Source of the DNA: Nitrospirota bacterium
GTDB lineage: Bacteria > Nitrospirota > Thermodesulfovibrionia > UBA6902 > JAJYJJ01
Reading direction: 5' to 3'
Length of the DNA: 64,000 nt
Assembly: GCA_021789595.1 (NCBI GenBank)
Contig: JAJYJJ010000005.1
Span: 85,658 to 149,657, forward strand
A program made the translations under genes and the position numbers. This document shows positions 17,593 through 26,302 of the stretch, piece by piece. A model generated the notes under the pieces. That model did not search any database. It was not told the DNA's origin and worked only from the letters and a program-made list of their open reading frames with translations. How positions within the stretch are numbered: the stretch's first letter is position 1; every line of letters begins with the position of its first letter.

Positions 17593-19049
17593 AGTGTTAC
17601 CTCCTTAACGGTTGCCTTTTTCCGCCTGTTCTGCGGCGGGATCTTGAGTTCTGTCCTATACTTTGCTATAGTCCGTCGGGCTACAACTATACTTCTTGCC
17701 TTGAGCATCTTAACAAGCTCGCTGTCGCTGAGGGGTCTGCTTGCATCCTCCTCTGTGATAATCTTTCTTATAATATCCTTCACGCTTGTAGAAGACACCG
17801 AACCCCTATCGCCCTTAATGGCAGTGCTGAAGAAGAACCTGAAACTGAATATCCCATGTGGGCATTGGACATATTTATTGGATGTGACCCTGCTTATGGT
17901 ACTTTCATGCATTCCAAGGTCAAGGGCAACATCCCTCAGGTTCAGCGGTCTTAGAAATTCTATGCCTTTGTCAAAAAACTCCCTCTGAAACTTAAGTATG
18001 CTCTCGGCAACTCTATAGATAGTGCTGTTCCTCTGGTCAAGGCTCTTAAGAAGCCATATGGCAGACTTTAGGCGTTCGTTAAGAAACTGCCTCTCCTCGG
18101 GGGACAGCAGTGCCTTATTTGAAAGAAGTCTTCTATAGTAATTACTCAATCCCAGCCTGGGTATGCCCTCATCATTCAGCACAATGTTATAACCGTCCTC
18201 TGTCTTAATAAAATAGACATCAGGGACTATATAATTAGTCACGCTGTGAAAGAAATTTCTTCCCGGTCGAGGTTCAAGCCCTTCTATGACCTTTACAGCG
18301 GATAAGACATCATCGAGGCTTACATCAAGTCTCTTTGCTATGTTATGGTATCGCTTCTTTTCAAGGTCATCAAGGCAGTCCTTTACAATCCTCTCAACAA
18401 TGGAACCCTCAAGTCCAAGTTGTCTTATCTGTATGAGGAGGCACTCGGATACATCCCTGGCACCCACGCCAGGGGGATCAAACCCGTGGATTAGTCTAAG
18501 CGCCTTGTTGACAGTCTCAAGCCTGGCAGAGCCAAGCTCTGCAATCTCCTCTATCGATGCCCGGAGGTACCCATCATCATCCAGATTGGCTATAATAATC
18601 TCAGCAATCCCCTTTACCTCCTCTTGTGCATCCGCAAACCTCAACTGCCAGAGCAAGTGGTCTGTCAGGTCAGGCTGCCTGGTTAATGTCTGCTCTATCG
18701 GAGGTGGTGTTTCTGCGCCTGGTGTAAAATAACCGAGATCCCTGCCGTCGCTCCCTCTTTCATCAAAATATTCATCTACCCCAAATCCGAACATCTTATC
18801 AAGCATCTTATCAAGGGGAGCCTCTGCATCCCCTATGAGATCTGTTGATTCAGGAGGTGTTTCTTCCGACTTCTCACCTGCCTCGGCCTCAATAACCTCT
18901 TCCAAAAAGGGATTCTCCATCAGCTCCTGACTTAATGCCTGAGTAAGCTCAAGCTGCGGCAGCTGGAGCAGCTTCAGCGCCTGTTGAAGCTGAGGTGTGA
19001 GGATAAGCTTCTGCGCTAACTTAAGTTCAAGTCTATTTTCAAGCGGCAT
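17589..19049 (-). CDS. rpoN: RNA polymerase sigma-54 factor
   Basis: Sigma-54 directs RNA polymerase to -24/-12 promoters and needs an AAA+ activator. Region I is the glutamine- and leucine-rich N-terminus (KLILTPQLQQALKLLQLPQL), followed by an acidic region II. The core-binding domain occupies the middle, then the HTH segment DLGMHESTISRVTSNKYVQCPHGIF. The RpoN box is VARRTIAKYRTELKIPPQ near the C-terminus. Its 486-residue length is standard. The stop overlaps hpf and the start overlaps the lptB stop, so this is a coupled operon. No sigma-54 activator gene is in the window. Confidence 0.97.
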   Translation of the reverse strand: MPLENRLELKLAQKLILTPQLQQALKLLQLPQLELTQALSQELMENPFLEEVIEAEAGEKSEETPPESTDLIGDAEAPLDKMLDKMFGFGVDEYFDERGSDGRDLGYFTPGAETPPPIEQTLTRQPDLTDHLLWQLRFADAQEEVKGIAEIIIANLDDDGYLRASIEEIAELGSARLETVNKALRLIHGFDPPGVGARDVSECLLIQIRQLGLEGSIVERIVKDCLDDLEKKRYHNIAKRLDVSLDDVLSAVKVIEGLEPRPGRNFFHSVTNYIVPDVYFIKTEDGYNIVLNDEGIPRLGLSNYYRRLLSNKALLSPEERQFLNERLKSAIWLLKSLDQRNSTIYRVAESILKFQREFFDKGIEFLRPLNLRDVALDLGMHESTISRVTSNKYVQCPHGIFSFRFFFSTAIKGDRGSVSSTSVKDIIRKIITEEDASRPLSDSELVKMLKARSIVVARRTIAKYRTELKIPPQNRRKKATVKEVTL

Positions 19050-19771
19050 TACAGTCTAAAATCCTCTCCGAGATACACCTTCCTGACCCTCTGATTATGA
19101 ACGAGCTCAGAGGGGGTACCAGTTTCAAAGACCCTTCCATCATTTATTATGTATGCCCTATCTGTAATAGACAGTGTATCCCTCACATTGTGGTCTGTGA
19201 TTATTACCCCTATGCCCCTGTCCCTGAGGTATCCAACGGTCTTCTTCAACTCACCTACGGTTATAGGGTCTATCCCGGCAAATGGCTCATCAAGAAGTAT
19301 AAAAAGAGGGTCAAGGGCAAATGCCCTCGCTATCTCAACCCTCCTTCTTTCACCCCCTGAAAGCATATGCCCCTGCCTTTTAAGGATCGGTTCGAGGTTG
19401 AATTCAGCAATAACCGCCTCGGCCTTTTCCATCTGTTGTCCTTTATCCATTCCCCTTATCTCAAGCACTGCCAGGATGTTTTCCTCAACAGTAAGTTTCC
19501 TGAATATAGAGGGCTCTTGCGGAAGATACCCTATTCCCCTCCTTGCCCTCTCATACATTGGGAAGCTGCTTATATCTTCATCGTCAAGAAATATCCTGCC
19601 TGCATCCTGTCTTATTGCGCCAACAATCATATAAAAACTTGTGGTCTTGCCTGCGCCATTTGGCCCAAGTAGCCCTATTATCTCTCCTGATGCTATCCTT
19701 ACATCGAGGTCTGTTACTACTATTTTACCATCATAGCCCTTTCTGAGTCCCTTAGTCTCAAGAACATGCAT
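19049..19771 (-). CDS. lptB: LPS export ABC transporter ATP-binding protein
   Basis: LptB powers extraction of LPS from the inner membrane with LptF and LptG. Walker A is GLLGPNGAGKTTSFY (residues 34-48), the ABC signature is MLSGGERRRVEIARA, Walker B is LFILLDEPFAGIDP and the H-loop is IITDHNVRDTL, all textbook for LptB. Its 240-residue size is normal. The gene is 1 nt downstream of lptA and overlaps rpoN by one base. The transmembrane partners LptF and LptG are not in this window. Confidence 0.97.
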   Translation of the reverse strand: MHVLETKGLRKGYDGKIVVTDLDVRIASGEIIGLLGPNGAGKTTSFYMIVGAIRQDAGRIFLDDEDISSFPMYERARRGIGYLPQEPSIFRKLTVEENILAVLEIRGMDKGQQMEKAEAVIAEFNLEPILKRQGHMLSGGERRRVEIARAFALDPLFILLDEPFAGIDPITVGELKKTVGYLRDRGIGVIITDHNVRDTLSITDRAYIINDGRVFETGTPSELVHNQRVRKVYLGEDFRL

Positions 19772-19772
19772 C

Positions 19773-20225
19773 TTAATCCTTTTTCTTGAGGATAGCCTTA
19801 CTGTCCTTCACTACGGCCATGTCCTCCTTGATGATGTAGAGTATCTCGCTTCCAGTAATGATATTGTCGCCCTGCGTAGCCATTGGCTCACCTGTAAATA
19901 TGACCCTGCCGTCCTGCCAGTATGTTGCCTCTTTTGATGTTATTATCCTGTCACCCTTTACCACCTTTACATTGCCTGATGCATCAATCTTTCTGATCTC
20001 GCCTTTTTTCTCATCGTAATATACGAGCATCCTGTCTGCATATATCGTCATATCATCTGTCTTTGCAACAACAGAACCCTCAAAGAGCGCTGTATGGGCC
20101 TTATTATCTGCGGTGAGGCTCCTTGATGTAATAACCACGGTGCTCTTGCTATCTGCCTCTGAGGAGACCACGAGTATAAGAACTGCCATAAGAGACAGGC
20201 TAATTATAGAAGATACCCTTGACAT
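19773..20225 (-). CDS. lptA: LPS periplasmic bridge protein LptA
   Basis: LptA forms the beta-jellyroll bridge carrying LPS across the periplasm. A signal peptide is visible (VSSIISLSLMAVLILVVSSEA), followed by the OstA-like domain with repeats such as VITSRSLTADNKAHTALFEG, VVAKTDDMTIYADRMLVYYD and ATYWQDGRVIFTG. At 150 residues it is slightly shorter than E. coli LptA. It is preceded by lptC, with a 26-nt overlap, and followed by lptB. The order lptC-lptA-lptB is conserved, which strengthens a call that sequence alone would give only moderately. Confidence 0.9.
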   Translation of the reverse strand: MSRVSSIISLSLMAVLILVVSSEADSKSTVVITSRSLTADNKAHTALFEGSVVAKTDDMTIYADRMLVYYDEKKGEIRKIDASGNVKVVKGDRIITSKEATYWQDGRVIFTGEPMATQGDNIITGSEILYIIKEDMAVVKDSKAILKKKD

Positions 20226-20724
20226 CCTGTAAGACCCTCACCTTCTGCTCCCTTGCCTTTATTATCAGCCCCTTGCCGTCTATGGAGAAATTCTTGCCCT
20301 TAATATTTATAGTGTCTTCTGTGGTTATCTCTTCATCAGCGGCCTTCCATAACAGGGAATCCGTATCAAGGGACATATCATCAACAGTTGCCCTGACATC
20401 CTTTATCTTCAAGTTTTTATTCTTAAAATCATATATCCCCTCTTTACCATTAAGGACAAGACTCCTGCCCTGGTAGATATTTAAGGTCAGGGCATATAGA
20501 TGTGCATCCTCGCCTCCCTGCCCTATCTCGGCCCTCCTTGATGTGAGCTCCCACTTCAGGGCACCGTTTTCTGAATGATTTAGCTTTAGCCCGCTGATAG
20601 ATGAACCTTCTTGTCTGATTCTCACTGTAAAGGGTTTATCCTTGTGGAGAAAAATGAATCCTGCTATAGACACGACAATCACCGTCAATATATAAAACCA
20701 TTTTCTCATATTAAATTCTATCAT
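20200..20724 (-). CDS. lptC: LPS export protein LptC
   Basis: LptC is the single-pass inner-membrane protein that receives LPS from LptB2FG and passes it to LptA. The N-terminal anchor is WFYILTVIVVSIAGFIFLH (residues 9-27). The rest is a periplasmic jellyroll with typical pieces WELTSRRAEIGQGGEDAHLY and a terminal KVRVLQDVKGIFYN. Length (174) is near normal. It heads the leftward lpt-rpoN-hpf-rapZ run. The start at 20724 is 53 nt from the nagZ stop at 20778 on the same strand, so nagZ could also feed transcription into it. Confidence 0.88.
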   Translation of the reverse strand: MIEFNMRKWFYILTVIVVSIAGFIFLHKDKPFTVRIRQEGSSISGLKLNHSENGALKWELTSRRAEIGQGGEDAHLYALTLNIYQGRSLVLNGKEGIYDFKNKNLKIKDVRATVDDMSLDTDSLLWKAADEEITTEDTINIKGKNFSIDGKGLIIKAREQKVRVLQDVKGIFYN

Positions 20725-20777
20725 TTGGACAATGGCATTGTAAAGGATGCGACAAGTATAAATAGAAGGAGGAATCT

Positions 20778-22331
20778 TTATCTATGCATCAAACCCTTGC
20801 CTATCATTACCCTTGCAACTGCCCTCTGTGCAAGCTCTGAATCCCAATAGGCAGCAATAAGGTTGTCTGCTTTTAACCCATCAAGGATATAGGGCGAGCC
20901 AAAAGAGACTATGGTTGAGCGTTTTGCAATGGCCAGGGCATCGGTCAAAAAATCATGAAGGGAACTGTCAAGTCCACTTCTGCCTTTCCATGCCGCTATC
21001 TTTGAAAATATTGCTATAACAGTATCCCTGTCCTTTATATGATTCAGCATCTCCTGCTTCTCCTTATTGAGATTGTCTCTATCAATATAAAAGGAATTGA
21101 CATCTGGAAATCCTTCCCTGACGGCATCTGTGAAGAAATCTCCTGCGCCTGAATTATCGTCATCTACAATCACCACTACTGAATTGCTGACAAGAGATGC
21201 CCTGCCTTTAATCACCCTGACAGCCTTTTCTGTTATAAGCCTCGAAATCTCCTGATGCCGATGTTTGCCTATAAAAGATTCCCACTCTTTCCTGGACAGG
21301 ACAGGATACTGCGATAGCTTTAACTTCTGTTTTATGGCCTTTATACGGATATTAGACTCCTCCACCCTCTTATTTATGCCAGGGGCATTTGATAACAGTG
21401 ACCCTATAATAGTCTCTGCAGAGGTTGGATGAAGCAGTATGTCAGCGCCTGACTTAATGGCCAGGAGACATGCCTCTTGCTCGGAATAATAATTCCTTAT
21501 CCCTCCCATGTTCATGGCATCAGTAAGGACAAGGCCGTTGAAACCCATCTGCCTTCTAAGAAGTCCCCGGATAACCTTTTCTGAGAGGCTTGAGGGCATG
21601 TCCGGGTCTACTGCATCTACTCTGAGATGACCCACCATTATCATGTCAACCCCCTGTTTTATCGCCTGTAAAAAGGGCATCAGCTCTACCTTCTTGAGCC
21701 TTTCCATATCAGCCTTTAGAATCGGCAGGGCATTGTGTGAATCCATCTCAGTGTCGCCATGCCCGGGGAAGTGTTTTGCACATGCAGAAAGTCCTATCGG
21801 GAAATCTGGCAGGGACTGCGTTTCCACAGCCGAGGTCCTTTGATGCTGAATCCCTTTAATAAACTCCTTCCCAAACCATGCAACCTTTTCAGGGTCGCTG
21901 GAAAATGAACGGGTGCATATGATAGGATTCCTGGGGTTTGTATCTACATCAAGGACAGGCGACAGGATTACATTAATACCGACAGCCCTTGCCTCCATCG
22001 CCATGATGTATATAGCATCTCTGAGAAGTCTTACATCCTCCTTATCCTCGTGGTCTATTGCCTCTGCAATGGCCCTTGCCTTTGGAAACAATGTACCGCC
22101 TTTTACCTGCTGGCCAAGCCCCTGCTCAAGGTCTGAGGCTATAAACAGTGGAATCTCGGATGCCTTCTGGAGGTCATTGATTGCCCTTATAACCTCTTCC
22201 AATCCACCGCCAAAGAGTATGAATCCACCTATGCCTTGTTTAACAAGGCTCAGGTAGTGGTCAAATCTCTCATGGAGTCTGTCCCCATCAAGCCTTGCAA
22301 TGACAAGCTGTGCAACATCCCCTGGAAGCAT
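20778..22331 (-). CDS. nagZ: glycoside hydrolase family 3 beta-N-acetylhexosaminidase (NagZ-like, two-domain)
   Basis: NagZ cleaves GlcNAc from anhydro-muropeptides in cell-wall recycling. The diagnostic loop with the general acid/base histidine is KHFPGHGDTEMDSHNALP near residue 190. The nucleophile aspartate is in LVLTDAMNMGGI near residue 265. At 517 residues it carries an additional alpha/beta domain after the TIM barrel, as in the two-domain Gram-positive enzymes, and unlike the roughly 340-residue single-domain E. coli form. No signal peptide is seen, so it is probably cytosolic. The murQ gene at 26.3 kb belongs to the same recycling pathway. The starting motif PGDVAQLVIARLDG matches the family N-terminus. 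Confidence 0.88.
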   Translation of the reverse strand: MLPGDVAQLVIARLDGDRLHERFDHYLSLVKQGIGGFILFGGGLEEVIRAINDLQKASEIPLFIASDLEQGLGQQVKGGTLFPKARAIAEAIDHEDKEDVRLLRDAIYIMAMEARAVGINVILSPVLDVDTNPRNPIICTRSFSSDPEKVAWFGKEFIKGIQHQRTSAVETQSLPDFPIGLSACAKHFPGHGDTEMDSHNALPILKADMERLKKVELMPFLQAIKQGVDMIMVGHLRVDAVDPDMPSSLSEKVIRGLLRRQMGFNGLVLTDAMNMGGIRNYYSEQEACLLAIKSGADILLHPTSAETIIGSLLSNAPGINKRVEESNIRIKAIKQKLKLSQYPVLSRKEWESFIGKHRHQEISRLITEKAVRVIKGRASLVSNSVVVIVDDDNSGAGDFFTDAVREGFPDVNSFYIDRDNLNKEKQEMLNHIKDRDTVIAIFSKIAAWKGRSGLDSSLHDFLTDALAIAKRSTIVSFGSPYILDGLKADNLIAAYWDSELAQRAVARVMIGKGLMHR

Positions 22332-22421
22332 GTTTTAGTATAACAGAATCTTCATAGCCAAAGGTTTCTCATGACGGCCTCCCCTTGACTTATTAGCGTC
22401 AATTAAATTATTTTTTATCTA

Positions 22422-23006
22422 ATGGAAGAAAGCATAACAAGGGCATTTCAGGAGAGCATTCGGGTAAAAGAGAGGTTCTTCAGGGACAACATTGCCAACA
22501 TAATAGATGTATCGAGGCTTATTGCAGATACCTTTATAAAGGGCAATAAACTCGTCCTCTTTGGCAATGGCGGAAGCGCAACCGATGCATCACACATAGC
22601 AGGGGAGTTTATAAACAGGTTTAAGAGAGACCGGCCAGGACTTCCAGCCATTGCGCTTAACACAGATATGGCTGTTATAACATCCATCGCGAATGACTAT
22701 GACTATTCCGAGGTATTTGCCCGACAACTGAAGGCGCTTGCTGTGGAAGGCGACATAGCTATCGCTATAAGCACAAGTGGAAGCTCGCCCAATGTCCTCA
22801 AGGCTGTTGATGCGGCAAAGAAAAGGAGGCTTAAGGTCATAGTCTTTACAGGTTCAAAGGGCGACAAATTCGCAGCAAAGGCAGATTATGCCTTTGTAGT
22901 GCCATCTGATAATACCCCCAGAATCCAGGAAACCCATATAACCATCGGCCATATCCTGTGCCAGATAGTCGAAGAGATATTGTTTGAAAACCCCAAGAAG
23001 AAGTAA
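22422..23006 (+). CDS. gmhA: phosphoheptose isomerase (sedoheptulose-7-phosphate isomerase)
   Basis: GmhA converts sedoheptulose-7-phosphate to D-glycero-D-manno-heptose-7-phosphate, the first step to ADP-heptose for LPS core. It is a single SIS domain of 194 residues with LVLFGNGGSATDASHIAGEF, the conserved SIANDYDYSEVFARQL, and AISTSGSSPNVLKAVDAAK. The catalytic pair is probably the Glu in AGEF and the His in QETHITIGHILCQ. A fused WaaF-GmhB gene for later steps is found at 54.9 kb, supporting a heptose-containing core. DiaA-type SIS proteins are similar, but the ETH...H block favours GmhA. Confidence 0.93.
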   Translation: MEESITRAFQESIRVKERFFRDNIANIIDVSRLIADTFIKGNKLVLFGNGGSATDASHIAGEFINRFKRDRPGLPAIALNTDMAVITSIANDYDYSEVFARQLKALAVEGDIAIAISTSGSSPNVLKAVDAAKKRRLKVIVFTGSKGDKFAAKADYAFVVPSDNTPRIQETHITIGHILCQIVEEILFENPKKK

Positions 23007-23019
23007 TAGAATTATTGTA

Positions 23020-23048
23020 TTGACAAAGCTGATGTGCTATATTAACCT
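23020..23048 (+). promoter_or_regulatory. sigma-70-type promoter for the small membrane protein
   Basis: A perfect -35 hexamer TTGACA (23020-23025) is followed after exactly 17 bases by TAACCT (23043-23048), a weaker -10. The small ORF starts 27 nt downstream with its own Shine-Dalgarno GGAGG. Position and spacing fit a promoter dedicated to that ORF. Confidence 0.55.
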
Positions 23049-23074
23049 ATAGTTGTGACGGAGGGTATAAGCTC

Positions 23075-23254
23075 ATGCTAAAGGCTGTGATTGCGGCATT
23101 AGTTTCTACTTACTGCAAAGAAAATTCGCTCTCTCTATTACAGATAATCTTTCTTGTAGTGTTCTCTCTCTCCCTGCTGGTAATTTCTTTTAGTGCCTTT
23201 TATCTGCATATCAAGAAAGATTCTGTAAAAGATGCCTCTCAAAAGGAAGAATAA
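23075..23254 (+). CDS. small single-pass membrane protein, 59 residues, unknown function
   Basis: An ATG at 23075, preceded at 9 nt by GACGGAGGG, opens a 59-codon frame ending TAA at 23252-23254. The translation begins MLKAVIAALVSTYC. Residues about 19-44 form one hydrophobic helix (LSLLQIIFLVVFSLSLLVIS, then FSAFYL), followed by a charged tail rich in Lys, Asp and Glu. It sits in what would otherwise be a 350-bp gap, with a promoter-like sequence in front. I recognise no family. The ordered promoter, ribosome site, ATG, helix and charged tail make it more likely real than chance, but there is no homology support. Confidence 0.5.
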   Translation: MLKAVIAALVSTYCKENSLSLLQIIFLVVFSLSLLVISFSAFYLHIKKDSVKDASQKEE

Positions 23255-23278
23255 AAAAAGGACTCCTGGGTGGGGTCC
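23253..23278 (-). terminator. rho-independent terminator of the dapA transcript
   Basis: On the minus strand a hairpin with arms GGACCCC and GGAGTCC (seven pairs including one G-T, five-base loop) is followed at once by seven T. It lies 75 nt past the dapA stop. The T-run overlaps the stop codon of the opposing small ORF. Confidence 0.75.
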
Positions 23279-23352
23279 CTGATAAGTGGCCTGGCCCTGG
23301 GGGAAATCCTTTTTTGTTGAACCCAGGTTCTGGCCGATTAATCTGAGGCCGA

Positions 23353-24228
23353 TCACCTTAAAAGGCCGTAGCCCTCAAGCGTCTTCCTGAGCTTCTCCCT
23401 GTTTGTATCAGCCATGAAGCAGAGTGGAAGCCTGAATTCCTCCTTAATCATTCCCATCATGGACAGTGCAGTCTTCACAGGGATTGGATTTGTCTCAATG
23501 AACATCGCCTGGTTAAGAGGCTCGAGTTTGTAGTGAAGTGTCCTTGCCCTTTCAATGTCTCCTTCTTCCCATGCCCTGCACATGGCTGATACATCTGAGG
23601 GCGCAATATTGGCGGTTACGGAGATCACCCCTTTGCCGCCGAGGGCAAGAAGTGGCAGGGTTGTAAAGTCGTCCCCTGATATAACATCAATCCTTTCGCC
23701 GCACAGCCTTATGACCTCGCTGACCTGTTTCATATCTCCTGTTGCCTCTTTTATGGCAACTATGTTTTTAATCTCTGCAAGCCTTGCAACTGTCGAGGGA
23801 AGGATATTCACTGCAGTCCTGCCAGGGACATTGTAAAGCACTATGGGTATATCCACAGCCTCAGCAACTGCCTTGTAATGCAGGAAAAGTCCTTCCTGTG
23901 TGGGTTTGTTATAATAGGGCGAGACAAGCAATGCCCCATCTGCGCCCAGTTGTTTTGCCTTTTTTGTCATCATGATCGTTTCATCTGTTGAGTTGGCGCC
24001 TGTGCCTGCAATAACAGGCACCCTCCTGTTAGCAGTCCGAATCGCCACCTCAATTACCCTGTAGTGCTCATCATATTCAAGGGTTGCTGATTCTCCTGTC
24101 GTGCCGCAGGGCACTATGGCATCTGTCCCCTCCTTTATGTGCCACTCAATCAGATCACCGAGGGCCTTTTCATCCACCTTGCCGCCACTGAAAGGGGTTA
24201 CTATTGCGACTATTGAACCCTTAAACAT
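23353..24228 (-). CDS. dapA: 4-hydroxy-tetrahydrodipicolinate synthase
   Basis: DapA condenses pyruvate with aspartate semialdehyde at the entry to lysine and meso-diaminopimelate synthesis. Recognisable blocks are GTTGESATLEYDEH near residue 45, AGTGANSTDETI, the tyrosine region YNKPTQEGLFLHY, VLYNVPGRTAVN, and the Schiff-base lysine in NIVAIKEATGD (about residue 160). Length 291 is standard. It starts 75 nt downstream of the symporter gene on the same strand, and a clear terminator follows. The rest of the lysine pathway is elsewhere. Confidence 0.96.
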   Translation of the reverse strand: MFKGSIVAIVTPFSGGKVDEKALGDLIEWHIKEGTDAIVPCGTTGESATLEYDEHYRVIEVAIRTANRRVPVIAGTGANSTDETIMMTKKAKQLGADGALLVSPYYNKPTQEGLFLHYKAVAEAVDIPIVLYNVPGRTAVNILPSTVARLAEIKNIVAIKEATGDMKQVSEVIRLCGERIDVISGDDFTTLPLLALGGKGVISVTANIAPSDVSAMCRAWEEGDIERARTLHYKLEPLNQAMFIETNPIPVKTALSMMGMIKEEFRLPLCFMADTNREKLRKTLEGYGLLR

Positions 24229-24302
24229 CTTTACCTCCTCGTAGTCCTTGATTAAGAACCAGTTTATGCAAAAGCCTATCTATAGGTCAAGAGAAATCTT
24301 TA

Positions 24303-26012
24303 TCATCGAACCCATGTAGTATCCGATGAATTTTTATAAACCATTATTGATGCCCATATAGCCACTGCCATGTAGATTGCCCCTGACATGTAGAATCCAA
24401 GGAGGAGCTTTCCAAGGCCAAGCGTATAACCTACTACAAGCGTAACACCATAGATGAAATTAAACACATCCCTCCTGAAACTCTTATTAGCCTTCTGGTC
24501 GCCGAGTGCCTTTTTAATCGGCCTCCAGCCAGGTCCCCCGGGGTTTGTCTTTCTGTAAAACTCCATCAGCTTTTCATCAGGTGCAGGCCTTGTTATCAGT
24601 GTCACTACGACCCATACAACAGTTGATACCGCAATGATAAGGGAAAGCCTTTCATAATACGGCGAAGCCTTAAATAGAGGATGGGTATAGACAATTATAG
24701 TCATTACTGTCGAACTGATCATGGCGGATATCTCTGACCATGCATTCACCCTCCACCAGTACCACCTGATGATATAGACAAGTCCTGTGCCTGAGCCAAA
24801 GGCTATGAGAAATTTAAAGACCCCGATAATGGATGTAACCTGGTAGGCGATAATCCCTGTGATGACAGACAGTATAAGGGTAGCAATCCTTGAGATATTT
24901 ATATAGTGCCTTTCAGACGCCTCCTTCTTGATAAACCTCTTATAGAAGTCGTTTACAAGATATGCAGATGAGAGGTTCAGGTATGTGCTCAGGGTGGACA
25001 TAAAGGCGGCAAAGAACGATGCCAGCATGAGCCCCTTCAATCCTGATGGAAGCAGGTCCACCATCATCCGCGGATATACTGCCTCATTGTCCTTGACAGA
25101 CGGATACAGGATGAGCGAGGCAAGGGCAGCCAGTATCCACGGCCAGGAACGAAGGGCATAGTTGGCTATATTGAAATAGAATGTTGCAAAAAGGCTTTGC
25201 CTTTCATCCCTGCATGATGCCATCCTCTGGACTATCACACCACCGCCGTCTGATGAATACTTAGACCACCAGCTCAGGCCGACATATCCTAAGAATGTGA
25301 GGAATGCTGTCCCAAGAACACCGCCATCCATTGGCGGAAAGAAACCGAGCTGGGCAGAGGACAGATGCAGTTTTATCTGTCCGATGCCGCCTGCCTTGTT
25401 TACAGAGGCAATGCACAGCAAGATGGCTCCAACCATTGCTATGATAAACTGGAAGAAGTCCGTTGTCACTACCCCCCAGTAGCCAGAGAGCATGGAATAG
25501 GTAATGGTAACTGCACTGGATATTGCAATGCTTTCCCATCTGCCCCAGCCTATAGAGACATCAAGTATCTTTACCATGGCAAGGATAACCTGGGCCTTGA
25601 TTATAGTATGTATTGCCAGGGCAAGATAAACAGCCTTAAAGCCCCTGAGTACGGCTGCTGATCTGCCTGAATATCTCAGCTCAATGAACTCAACATCAGT
25701 AATGACGCCGAGGCGCCTCCAGAGCCTTGCAAAGAAAAAAACAGACATCATTCCTGATGCTATAAAACACCACCACTGCCAGTTCTCGTAGATCCCGTTT
25801 GCCCTTACAAGGCCTGTCACATATAGTGGGGTATCTGAGGAAAATGTCGTTGCCACCATTGATGTCCCTGCAAGCCACCATGGGAGATTCCTGCCAGAGA
25901 TGAAAAACTCGCTCATGCTTGATGATGCCCTGCGGGTAAAATAAAGCCCGATAGCAAGCGACAACAGCATGTATAACACAACTATTGACCAGTCAGCAAC
26001 TGAGAGTGTCAT
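24303..26012 (-). CDS. sodium:solute symporter family transporter
   Basis: A 569-residue protein of the SSS (SLC5-like) family with about 13-14 predicted transmembrane helices. The N-terminal helix LADWSIVVLYMLLSLAIGLYF-like segment, then FFISGRNLPWWLAGTSMVAT and TFSSDTPLYVTG contain the family sodium-site and substrate motifs. The hydrophilic stretch after the eleventh helix ends in a DUF-like tail before two final helices. The substrate cannot be read off. Its co-orientation with murQ 290 bp upstream would fit an amino-sugar or a carboxylate (lactate or acetate), which is inference only. It precedes dapA on the same strand. Confidence 0.87.
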   Translation of the reverse strand: MTLSVADWSIVVLYMLLSLAIGLYFTRRASSSMSEFFISGRNLPWWLAGTSMVATTFSSDTPLYVTGLVRANGIYENWQWWCFIASGMMSVFFFARLWRRLGVITDVEFIELRYSGRSAAVLRGFKAVYLALAIHTIIKAQVILAMVKILDVSIGWGRWESIAISSAVTITYSMLSGYWGVVTTDFFQFIIAMVGAILLCIASVNKAGGIGQIKLHLSSAQLGFFPPMDGGVLGTAFLTFLGYVGLSWWSKYSSDGGGVIVQRMASCRDERQSLFATFYFNIANYALRSWPWILAALASLILYPSVKDNEAVYPRMMVDLLPSGLKGLMLASFFAAFMSTLSTYLNLSSAYLVNDFYKRFIKKEASERHYINISRIATLILSVITGIIAYQVTSIIGVFKFLIAFGSGTGLVYIIRWYWWRVNAWSEISAMISSTVMTIIVYTHPLFKASPYYERLSLIIAVSTVVWVVVTLITRPAPDEKLMEFYRKTNPGGPGWRPIKKALGDQKANKSFRRDVFNFIYGVTLVVGYTLGLGKLLLGFYMSGAIYMAVAIWASIMVYKNSSDTTWVR

Positions 26013-26044
26013 AATCTAATCGCCATATATGCAACAATGAAGAA

Positions 26045-26064
26045 CCTTGCGGCAAGCCGCAGGG
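26045..26064. repeat. short palindrome, outer left element of a composite repeat
   Basis: CCTTGCGGC and GCCGCAGGG form nine pairs around a two-base AA loop. A near-homologous hairpin with different loop occurs at 26166-26186, and the two bracket a larger inverted repeat. Confidence 0.6.
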
Positions 26065-26098
26065 TATCAAAGAATCCTATATTTGTGTTGTTGTCATT

Positions 26099-26153
26099 GT
26101 CATTCCCGCTTGTCGGGAATCCTTCAGAAAGATTCTGGACAAGCCAGAATGAC
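26099..26153. repeat. 23-bp inverted repeat with compensatory changes, in murQ-symporter gap
   Basis: Left arm 26099-26121 and right arm 26131-26153 are inverted copies separated by 9 bp. Each arm contains GTCATTC, two variable bases, GCTTGTC, two variable bases, and GAATC. The variable pairs are CC...GG in the left arm and TG...CA in the reversed right arm, so each arm still folds on itself. Such GTCATTCCCG-type repeats are widespread intergenic elements. Together with the flanking hairpins this fills the 290-bp gap 26013-26302, where I see no gene. Confidence 0.7.
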
Positions 26154-26165
26154 AGAGCATGGTAA

Positions 26166-26186
26166 CCCTGTGGCAAGGCCACAGGG
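26166..26186. repeat. 9-bp perfect hairpin, outer right element of the composite repeat
   Basis: CCCTGTGGC, a three-base AAG loop, then GCCACAGGG: nine perfect pairs without a following T-run, so it is not a simple terminator. It mirrors the palindrome at 26045-26064. Confidence 0.6.
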
Positions 26187-26302
26187 AATTGCAAGTTAAA
26201 CAGATTAAGATATGCCATATAAATATCTCCTCTATTATAAAAATTCTGAGACAGCCTGCCCTATATAACCTGGTTATTTCTGTATTTTCTCTAATACTAC
26301 TT

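Noticed and set aside
23279..23352. Terminator for the small membrane protein on the plus strand (CCTTTTTTG at 23308)
   Set aside because: A T-run exists but I could not find a convincing stem directly before it.
26009..26218. ORF of 69 residues across the murQ-symporter gap
   Set aside because: It is built from the inverted repeats of that gap and has no gene-like features.
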